Of a DNA stretch of 64,000 nt, positions 44,638-51,433 are shown piece by piece; the first letter of the stretch is position 1; every line of letters begins with the position of its first letter. The translations under genes and the position numbers were made by a program. This DNA is from Sphingomonas glaciei (GTDB taxonomy: Bacteria; Pseudomonadota; Alphaproteobacteria; Sphingomonadales; Sphingomonadaceae), in assembly GCF_023380025.1 (NCBI RefSeq), contig NZ_CP097253.1, positions 124,001-188,000 on the forward strand. The letters are read 5' to 3'. The notes beneath the pieces were generated by a model. The model worked only from the letters and a program-made list of their open reading frames with translations, was not told the DNA's origin and did not search any database.

Positions 44638-45425
44638 CCGAACAGGGCAACAGAGGCCGCTGGGCAAGGCGGCTGTCGGTGGCGGCGCTGGCCCTCAGCC
44701 TCGGTGGGGTGGCGGTCGCCGCCATCGCCGCGGTGGGAACGGGGACGGGGCTGTGGAGCTTCAGCTCCGGACTGGGCGCGCTGCGCTATGCCCTGCCAGC
44801 GGCGGTGGTGGGCGGTGTCCTGGCGATCGTCGCGTGGATCGTCGGCCGGCGGCAGGGGGTGCGGACTGGGTGGCTCAATGCTTTGGCGCTGGTGACGGCG
44901 CTGCTGTTCGCAGGCTATCTCGGCAACATGATTGTCACCGCCCGTACGATGCCTGCCATCCACGATGTCGCAACCGACCTCGACGACCTGCCGCAGTTCA
45001 GCCGTCTGACGGTGCGCGCCGACAATCTCGCGAAAATCCCCGACCAGGGCCGGGCCGAGCTCAAGGCGATGGCGCCCGAGGAGCGGTGGAAGGCGCTGCA
45101 CCGGCAGGCGTATGGCGACTTGCGGCCGCTGCGCCTGGCCGCGGCGCCGGGCGCGGTGCTGCAACGGGCCGAGGCGCTGGCGCGGGAGCGGGGCTGGGCG
45201 GTCGCCGCGGTCGACCCCGCCGCCGGCACGCTGGAAGCGACCGCGACGACCCTGTTCTTCCGCTTCAAGGACGATGTCGTGGTTCGGGTCCGCCCCGATC
45301 CCGCGCGGCCGGGCGGGTCGGTCGTCGACATGCGCTCGATCAGCCGGGTCGGGGTCAGCGACATCGGGGTCAATGCGAAACGCGTCCGGCGCTTCCTCGC
45401 CGACCTTGCGGAGACCGCCAAGTGA
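44634..45425 (+). CDS. DUF1499 membrane protein
   Basis: The 263-residue protein has three to four hydrophobic helices in the first 105 residues. A C-terminal DUF1499 domain follows (from TDLDDLPQFSRL to [10 protein letters not shown]), with conserved EATATTLFFRFKDDVVVRV and SISRVGVSDIGVNAKRVR. The domain function is unknown. The ATG has GGAGGGA upstream and overlaps the hydroxylase stop (ATGA). Confidence 0.88.
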   Translation: MTEQGNRGRWARRLSVAALALSLGGVAVAAIAAVGTGTGLWSFSSGLGALRYALPAAVVGGVLAIVAWIVGRRQGVRTGWLNALALVTALLFAGYLGNMIVTARTMPAIHDVATDLDDLPQFSRLTVRADNLAKIPDQGRAELKAMAPEERWKALHRQAYGDLRPLRLAAAPGAVLQRAEALARERGWAVAAVDPAAGTLEATATTLFFRFKDDVVVRVRPDPARPGGSVVDMRSISRVGVSDIGVNAKRVRRFLADLAETAK

Positions 45426-46297
45426 GCGAGTGGACGATCGGGATCATCGGCGGGTCGGGCATCTATGCCATCGACGCGCTCGAAGGGGCCGAGTGGATCG
45501 ACGTCGAGACCCCGTGGGGCCCGCCCTCCGATCAACTCCTCACCGGCCGCATCGGCGAGGTCCGGTTCGTCTTCCTGCCCCGTCACGGCCGCGGCCACCG
45601 CATTCCGCCCGGCGACGTCAACGCCCGCGCCAACATCCACGCGCTCAAGGCCGCGGGCTGCACTGACGTCGTCGCCATCTCGGCGGTGGGATCGCTGCGT
45701 GAAGAGCTGCCGCCCGGTCACTTCGTGGTCGTCGACCAGTTCATCGACCGCACCGTCGCGCGGCCCGCCAGCTTCTTCGGTCCGGGCCTCGTTGCCCACG
45801 TCTCGCTCGCCGACCCGACCTGTGAGCGCCTGTCGGGACTGTGCGCCGCGGCGGCGACGGCAGCCGGGGCCAGCGTCACTCGGGGCGGCACCTACCTCGC
45901 GATGGAAGGGCCGCAATTCTCCTCGCGCGCCGAAAGCCAGCTCTACCGGCAATGGGGCTGCGACGTGATCGGGATGACCGCCATGCCCGAGGCCCGTCTC
46001 GCCCGCGAAGCCGAGTTGCCCTACGCGCTGGTCGGCATGGTCACCGACTATGACTGCTGGCGCGGCGCTGGCGAGAAGGTCGAGGTGGCGGCGGTGATCG
46101 CGCAGCTGATGGCCAATGCTGACACCGGCCGCCGTCTGGTGGTCGAGCTGGCCCGCTCGCTGCCGCCAGAGCGAACGCCCTCACCGGTCGACACCGTCCT
46201 CGACGCGGCGCTGATCACCGCGCCCGACGCGCGCGACCCGGCCTTGGTCGAGAAACTCGACCTGATCCTCGCCCGGACGCTCGGCCGTCAGGCGTAG
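45422..46297 (+). CDS. mtnP: 5'-methylthioadenosine phosphorylase-family enzyme
   Basis: The 291-residue purine nucleoside phosphorylase-fold enzyme has [16 protein letters not shown] (phosphate site), [24 protein letters not shown] and [11 protein letters not shown], all typical of MTAP. It should split methylthioadenosine into adenine and methylthioribose-1-phosphate. The GTG overlaps the DUF1499 stop (GTGA). No mtnA/mtnBCD salvage genes are next to it. Its neighbours instead are two 'arsenosugar' glycosyltransferases and a radical SAM enzyme, so another 5'-modified adenosine is a possible substrate. Confidence 0.93.
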   Translation: MSEWTIGIIGGSGIYAIDALEGAEWIDVETPWGPPSDQLLTGRIGEVRFVFLPRHGRGHRIPPGDVNARANIHALKAAGCTDVVAISAVGSLREELPPGHFVVVDQFIDRTVARPASFFGPGLVAHVSLADPTCERLSGLCAAAATAAGASVTRGGTYLAMEGPQFSSRAESQLYRQWGCDVIGMTAMPEARLAREAELPYALVGMVTDYDCWRGAGEKVEVAAVIAQLMANADTGRRLVVELARSLPPERTPSPVDTVLDAALITAPDARDPALVEKLDLILARTLGRQA

Positions 46298-46956
46298 AGG
46301 CGGGCGATGCGCGCCGGGCTGACGCCGAGGCCGTAGAGCGCCAGGCAGGCGAGGTTGCGGGCCGAGCGACGCCACCAGCCATCGCGCCGCCAGCGCTCAG
46401 CCGAAGTCACCGCCTCGACATCTAAAACTCGCATTCGGCTGCGCCCGATGCGCCGGACGAGGTCGACGTCCTCCATCAGCGGCAGTGCTCGGAAGCCGCC
46501 GAGCCGGTCGTACAGCCGGCGCGAGACGAGCAGCCCCTGGTCGCCATAGGGCAATCCAAGCAGCCGCACGCGCAGCCTCACGCCGGCTTCGATCACCCGT
46601 GCCTGCCAGCTCTCGTCGTCGAGCCGGAAGGTGAAGCAAGTGGCCTCGCTCGGGTTCGCGGCGATGTGCTGCCCGACAGCTTCCAGCCAGCTCTCCTCCA
46701 ACAACGTATCGGCATGAAGGAACAGCAGCCACGCGCCCTTCGCCGCCGCAGCCCCCTGACGCATCTGCTCGCCGCGACCTCGAGGTGCTTCGATCACCGT
46801 CGCGCCGAGCGCAGCGGCAAGCGCAGGGGTGCCGTCGCTCGACCCGCCATCGACCACGATCACGTCGTCGGCGCCCCGCAATCGCGCCAGGCAAGCGCCG
46901 AGGCTCGCGCCCGCATCGAGCGCCGGGATCACTACCGACAGCAGCGGCTGGCTCAG
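46288..46956 (-). CDS. TIGR04283-type (arsenosugar-associated) glycosyltransferase, GT2 fold
   Basis: The 222-residue GT-A enzyme has [15 protein letters not shown] at the start, [15 protein letters not shown], then [14 protein letters not shown] and LLFLHADT (the metal-binding DxD-like HAD). [20 protein letters not shown] and [11 protein letters not shown] follow, as in TIGR04283 members. The start is uncertain: an in-frame CTG at 46956 overlaps the rSAM stop (CTGA) and restores the full first strand, while GTG at 46932 would delete part of it. It overlaps the mtnP-like gene by 10 bp at its 3' end. Confidence 0.8.
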   Translation of the reverse strand: MSQPLLSVVIPALDAGASLGACLARLRGADDVIVVDGGSSDGTPALAAALGATVIEAPRGRGEQMRQGAAAAKGAWLLFLHADTLLEESWLEAVGQHIAANPSEATCFTFRLDDESWQARVIEAGVRLRVRLLGLPYGDQGLLVSRRLYDRLGGFRALPLMEDVDLVRRIGRSRMRVLDVEAVTSAERWRRDGWWRRSARNLACLALYGLGVSPARIARLYA

Positions 46957-47900
46957 GCCGAACAGCTCGCCCCGCCCAGCACGCAAAAGCGCGCGCAATG
47001 CGGGTGGTTGAGGCGCACAGGACGGCTCGCCTCGGCCAGCGTGTCGCCCATGGTGAACTGGGGGTCGTAGGGGATGAGCGTGCAGGCGGCGACCACCGGC
47101 CGGGCTCCGCCCTTGCGCTTCACCACCATCCGGCTCGACGCGCACATGATGCTGTCGGGCGACTTGCCGAGGATGTCCCAGCAGGCGGTGGTGATCTCGG
47201 GCACGTCGGCGGTCGCGTCCATCTCGGGAAAGACCACCAGCCCGGCGTCGACCTTCAGGCCTGCCTGCTCGAACAGCGCGGCATAGCCGTCGCGGGCCTG
47301 CGCTTCGTCCTCTCCGGGAAGCTGGCGACCGGCGATCGCCAGGCGGAAGCCTTGGTCGCTCAGCCAACGCGCCCCGGCAATCGCCTTGTCCCAAGTCCCC
47401 GGGCCGCGTTCGGCCTCGTGGATCGGCTGGCTGTAATGGTCCAGGCTGACCCGCATCGTCAGCCGCTCGCCATGAGCCTGCTGCAAATCGAGCAGGTCCG
47501 CTTCGAACCGCTGCATCGGGCGCATCGCATTGGTCAGCATCAATACCTCGAACCCCCGCTCCAGCGCCGCACCGAGCATCGCAATCATGTCCGGGTTCAT
47601 GAACGGCTCGCCGCCGGTGAAGCCAATCTCGCGCGTGCCCAGCGCCAGTGCTTCGTCGAGATAGGCCTCGGCCTCGGCCAGGCTGATGTAGACCAGCGCG
47701 TCGTTGCGCGGCGAGCTCTCGATATAGCAGGTCCGGCAGGCGAGATTGCACAGTGTGCCGGTGTTGATCCACAAGGTGGCCAATCCGGTCATCGCCACCT
47801 CGGCACGCGCCTCGCCCCTAGCGGTCACAAGCGGATCGCGGAACTTGGCCGGATCGAGCGGCCGGACGTGCGACACCGCAAAGGGGCTAAGGTCGTTCAC
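46953..47900 (-). CDS. Radical SAM protein with Cys-rich C-terminus
   Basis: The 315-residue enzyme has the radical SAM CxxxCxxC cluster motif at residues 51-58 (CNLACRTC), then [13 protein letters not shown] for SAM binding and [12 protein letters not shown]. The C-terminal 65 residues contain several further Cys (in [24 protein letters not shown]), suggesting a SPASM-like auxiliary Fe-S site. The motif differs from the ArsS-type signature, so ArsS is not supported. The GTG at 47900 starts at the first family-like residues. It is followed immediately by the TIGR04283 gene. Confidence 0.8.
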   Translation of the reverse strand: MNDLSPFAVSHVRPLDPAKFRDPLVTARGEARAEVAMTGLATLWINTGTLCNLACRTCYIESSPRNDALVYISLAEAEAYLDEALALGTREIGFTGGEPFMNPDMIAMLGAALERGFEVLMLTNAMRPMQRFEADLLDLQQAHGERLTMRVSLDHYSQPIHEAERGPGTWDKAIAGARWLSDQGFRLAIAGRQLPGEDEAQARDGYAALFEQAGLKVDAGLVVFPEMDATADVPEITTACWDILGKSPDSIMCASSRMVVKRKGGARPVVAACTLIPYDPQFTMGDTLAEASRPVRLNHPHCARFCVLGGASCSA

Positions 47901-47910
47901 CCCGCAGAGC

Positions 47911-48528
47911 CTACTTGCCGACCCACACTTCCGCCAGCCGCGCATCCCGCCCGCAGTTGGTGCGGTAGAACTTATAGCGGATCGGGTTCTTCTTGTAATA
48001 ATCCTGGTGATAGTCCTCGGCCGGCGTGAAGGTGCTGGCCGGGAGGATCAATGTCGCCACCGGTTTCTTCAGCTGCTGGGCGGTGCGGGCCTTTGCCGCT
48101 TCCGCGATGCGCTTCTCACGGGCATCGGCGACGAAGAAGGCCGAGCGATACTGATAGCCCCGGTCGCAGAAGCTGCCGCCGCTATCCAGCGGATCGATCG
48201 TCCGCATGAACCGCAGGACAAGCTGCGCATAGCTCGTCTTGGTCGGGTCATAGGTCACCCGCACCGCCTCGATATGCCCGGTATTGCCTGCCGATACCTG
48301 CTCATAGGTCGGGTTGGCGAGCTTGCCGCCGGTGTAGCCCGAGACGGTCGAGATCACCCCTGGCATCTTGTCGAAGTCGGATTCGGTACACCAGAAGCAG
48401 CCGCCCGCGAACACCGCGGTCGCGCGCTGGTTGCCCGTCGCGGGCGCCGCGGGGGAGGGCTCGCTCCCGCACGCGGTCAGCAGCGCGGCCAGCCCGAAGG
48501 CGGCGGCGAGGCGGCGGTCAGGCCGCAC
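47911..48528 (-). CDS. msrA: Peptide-methionine (S)-S-oxide reductase, lipoprotein form
   Basis: The 205-residue protein has a lipoprotein signal with LTAC (Cys20) and the MsrA active-site motif GGCFWC (Cys44). EDYHQDYYKKNP and the C-terminal part match the family; a resolving Cys is in TNCGRD. It would repair oxidised methionines of periplasmic proteins. The start codon is GTG and overlaps the msrB stop by 11 bases, so it is translated after msrB. Confidence 0.93.
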   Translation of the reverse strand: MRPDRRLAAAFGLAALLTACGSEPSPAAPATGNQRATAVFAGGCFWCTESDFDKMPGVISTVSGYTGGKLANPTYEQVSAGNTGHIEAVRVTYDPTKTSYAQLVLRFMRTIDPLDSGGSFCDRGYQYRSAFFVADAREKRIAEAAKARTAQQLKKPVATLILPASTFTPAEDYHQDYYKKNPIRYKFYRTNCGRDARLAEVWVGK

Positions 48529-49003
48529 GGAAGGTCATCGCCGCGCCGTTCATGCAATAGCGCTTGCCGGTCGGCGGCGGGCCGTCGTCGAACACATGGC
48601 CAAGGTGCCCGCCGCAGCGGCGGCAGTGCACTTCGGTCCGCTTGAACGGGCCGAAGCCGTCGGGCCGTGTTCCGATCGAATTGGCGATCGGCGCGAAGAA
48701 GCTCGGCCAGCCAGTGCCGCTTTCGAACTTGGTCTCCGAGCGATAGACCGGCAGCGCGCAGCCGGCGCAGGCGTAGATCCCGCGGCGCTTTTCGGCGTTG
48801 AGCGGGCTCGACCTCGGCCGCTCGGTGCTCTGCTCGCGAAGCACCGCAAAGCGTTGGGGCGGAAGGATCCGGCGCCACTCGTCCTTGGTCTTGGTGATCT
48901 CAAAGCTTTCCTTCGCCTCGCTCGACCCGCAGCCGATCAGCATGCCGCCAAGTGCGGTCAGTGACCCTCCAAGGAAGCCGCGCTTCGTCATGTTCGTGTC
49001 CAT
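48518..49003 (-). CDS. msrB: Peptide-methionine (R)-S-oxide reductase, exported lipoprotein form
   Basis: The 161-residue protein has a signal with KRGF and a Gly-rich hydrophobic run ending LIGC (lipobox Cys25), possibly Tat-like. The MsrB core shows zinc Cys pairs CAGC (79/82) and CRRC (127/130), TGWPSFF, and the catalytic Cys150 in RYCMNGAAM. Together with the overlapping msrA it forms a periplasmic pair covering both sulfoxide epimers. AAGG precedes the ATG. Confidence 0.93.
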   Translation of the reverse strand: MDTNMTKRGFLGGSLTALGGMLIGCGSSEAKESFEITKTKDEWRRILPPQRFAVLREQSTERPRSSPLNAEKRRGIYACAGCALPVYRSETKFESGTGWPSFFAPIANSIGTRPDGFGPFKRTEVHCRRCGGHLGHVFDDGPPPTGKRYCMNGAAMTFRAA

Positions 49004-49167
49004 ATGCCTTTTGCCTTGCTTGACCTGCCCCCACTTACGCTGCCCACACTGGGATCATACGGATGTGGCGCGGGCCTGGATGCCCTACCGCAAAGATGGG
49101 AAGCAGCAGCGCATATGCCAACCGACATGAACAGGTCATCGCCAGCCGCGGCGAAGGGTAAGCGCGG

Positions 49168-51327
49168 GTGAGCCGCTCCGCTGCCGGCAAGCTCGCGCTG
49201 TTCACCCTGCTTGCGGCCGCGATCGCGGCCTTCTTCCTGCTCGACCTCGGTGCCTACCTGACCCTCGACAGCCTGAAGGCGCAGCAGGCGGGGCTTGCCG
49301 CCTTGCTGGATCGCCAGCCGCTGCGGGTGATCGGCGGCTTCTTCCTGGTCTATGTCGCCGCCACCGCCCTCTCGCTGCCCGGCGCCGCGATCCTGACGCT
49401 GGCGGCCGGAGCGATCTTCGGCCTGTGGCTGGGAACGCTGATCGTCTCCTTCGCCTCGGCAATCGGGGCGAGCTTGGCCTTTCTCTCGTCGCGCTACCTG
49501 CTGCGCGACTGGGTCAAGCAACGGTTTGGCCGGCGCGTAGCGGCGATCGATCGCGGGGTGGAAGAGGACGGGGCCTTCTACCTGCTGACGCTGCGGCTAA
49601 TCCCGGCCTTTCCCTTCTTCCTGATCAACCTCGCCATGGGGCTGACGGCGATGCGGCTGCCGGTCTTCTATCTCGTCAGCCAGATCGGGATGCTGCTGGG
49701 CACGCTGGTATTCGTCAACGCCGGAACCCAGCTCGCGGCCATCTCCAGCACGGCCGACATTCTGTCGCCCGCGCTGATCGGGTCGTTCGTCCTGCTCGGG
49801 CTATTCCCGCTGCTCGCCAAATGGGTGCTCGGCCTGGTCAAGCGCCGCCGCCTGTACCGCGGGTGGAAGCGGCCGCAGCACTTCGACCGCAACCTGATCG
49901 TCATCGGCGGCGGGGCAGGTGGGCTCGTCACCGCCTACATCGCCGCCACGGTCCGGGCAAAGGTAACCCTGGTCGAGGCCGGCGCGATGGGCGGCGACTG
50001 CCTCAACACCGGCTGCGTGCCTTCCAAAGCGCTGATCCGCAGCGCCCGCACCGCGCATGAGTTGCGCAACGCCGACCGCTTCGGGGTTAGGGGCGGCGAT
50101 CCGGCTATCGACTTCCCCGCCGTGATGCGCCGCATCCGCGAGGTGATCACGGTCATCGAGCCCGCCGACAGCGTCGAGCGCTACACCGGCCTCGGGGTCG
50201 ACGTGCGTCTCGGCTATGCCACGATCATCGACCCGTGGACGGTGGAGATCGCCGACCGGGAGGGCGGCACCACCCGACTGACGACCCGCTCGATCGTCAT
50301 CGCCACGGGCGGTGAACCGCTCGTTCCCGACCTTCCCGGCCTGAAGGAAGCCGGGGTCCTGACCAGTGAGACGATGTGGGACGCGCTCGCCCGCCGCGAC
50401 AGCGTGCCCCGGCGGATGGTGATCGTCGGCGGCGGCCCGATCGGCACCGAGATGGCGCAGGCCTTTGCGCGGCTCGGTAGCCAAGTGACGCTGGTCGAAG
50501 GGGGTGAGCGGATCCTTCCCAAGGACGACCTCGAAGCCTCGGCGCTGGTCCTCGCTACCCTGCGCGGGGACGGCGTCACGGTGCTGCTCGGCCACAAGGC
50601 GCTGCGCTGCGAGGGCAAGACCATCGTCGTCGAAGCCGAAGGCACCGAGTCCTCATTGCCGTTCGACGAGATCGTGATGGCGGTCGGCCGCCGCGCCCGG
50701 CTCAAGGGCTATGGGCTCGAAGCGCTCGGCATCGACACCGACCAGCCGCTGGAGTTGAATGACAGGCTCCAGACCATCCTGCCCAACATCTATGCCGCGG
50801 GCGACGTCGTCGGAGCGTACCAGTTCACCCACGTCGCCGCGCACCAGGCGTGGTTCGCCGCGGTCAACGCGCTGTTCGGCACCTTCAAGTCGTTCAAGGT
50901 CGACTATCGCGTCATCCCCTGGACCACCTTCACCGACCCCGAGGTGGCCCAGGTCGGCCATACGGAGGCGACCGCAGCCAAGGAGGGGATCGTCTACGAA
51001 GTGGTGCGATTCTCGTTGAGCCATCTTGACCGCGCAGTGGCGGAGGGCGCGCGCTCGGGCTTCGTCAAGCTGCTGGTGGCGAAGGGCAAGGACCGCATAT
51101 TAGGCGTCACGATCGTCGCCTCGGGCGCGGGCGAGATGCTCGCCGAATATGTGCTGGCGATGAAGCACGGCATCGGCCTCAACAAGATCCTCGGCACCAT
51201 CCACGCCTATCCGACCATGACCGAGGCGAACAAATATGCCGCCGGCGAATGGAAGAAAGAGCACAAGCCCGAGGGGCTGCTGCGCTGGGTCGAGCGCTTC
51301 CACGATTGGCGGCGCGCATTCTGGTAA
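49168..51327 (+). CDS. TVP38/TMEM64 membrane domain fused to pyridine nucleotide-disulfide oxidoreductase
   Basis: Residues about 1-220 form a TVP38/DedA-like domain with six helices (GAAILTLAAGAIFG and LRLIPAFPFFLINLAMG are signature phrases). Residues from about 235 are a flavoprotein of the lipoamide-dehydrogenase/MerA class. Its motifs are FAD-binding VIGGGAGGL, the redox disulfide CLNTGCVPSK, NADH-binding VIVGGGPIGTEMAQ, IYAAGDVVG, and a C-terminal catalytic His-Glu in HAYPTMTE. The MerA HMA domain and C-terminal Cys pair are absent. The GTG start has GAAGG upstream. Substrate is not known; membrane tethering suggests disulfide or quinone reduction. Confidence 0.88.
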   Translation: MSRSAAGKLALFTLLAAAIAAFFLLDLGAYLTLDSLKAQQAGLAALLDRQPLRVIGGFFLVYVAATALSLPGAAILTLAAGAIFGLWLGTLIVSFASAIGASLAFLSSRYLLRDWVKQRFGRRVAAIDRGVEEDGAFYLLTLRLIPAFPFFLINLAMGLTAMRLPVFYLVSQIGMLLGTLVFVNAGTQLAAISSTADILSPALIGSFVLLGLFPLLAKWVLGLVKRRRLYRGWKRPQHFDRNLIVIGGGAGGLVTAYIAATVRAKVTLVEAGAMGGDCLNTGCVPSKALIRSARTAHELRNADRFGVRGGDPAIDFPAVMRRIREVITVIEPADSVERYTGLGVDVRLGYATIIDPWTVEIADREGGTTRLTTRSIVIATGGEPLVPDLPGLKEAGVLTSETMWDALARRDSVPRRMVIVGGGPIGTEMAQAFARLGSQVTLVEGGERILPKDDLEASALVLATLRGDGVTVLLGHKALRCEGKTIVVEAEGTESSLPFDEIVMAVGRRARLKGYGLEALGIDTDQPLELNDRLQTILPNIYAAGDVVGAYQFTHVAAHQAWFAAVNALFGTFKSFKVDYRVIPWTTFTDPEVAQVGHTEATAAKEGIVYEVVRFSLSHLDRAVAEGARSGFVKLLVAKGKDRILGVTIVASGAGEMLAEYVLAMKHGIGLNKILGTIHAYPTMTEANKYAAGEWKKEHKPEGLLRWVERFHDWRRAFW

Positions 51328-51433
51328 TGAATTTTTCGGCTGACCGGGACTAGGCTTTCATGCGAAACCTCGTCGCTGTCCATGGGAGCACCCTTGGGTA
51401 GGGCATTCTAAACACTGGATTTGGTGACTTGCC

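Noticed and set aside
46953..47900. ArsS (arsenosugar radical SAM synthase)
   Set aside because: The sequence after CxxxCxxC is not the ArsS-type pattern and no arsM is present, so only a generic radical SAM call is justified.
49168..51327. Mercuric reductase
   Set aside because: The redox motif fits the superfamily, but there is no HMA domain, no C-terminal vicinal Cys pair and no mer genes; a TVP38 domain is fused instead.
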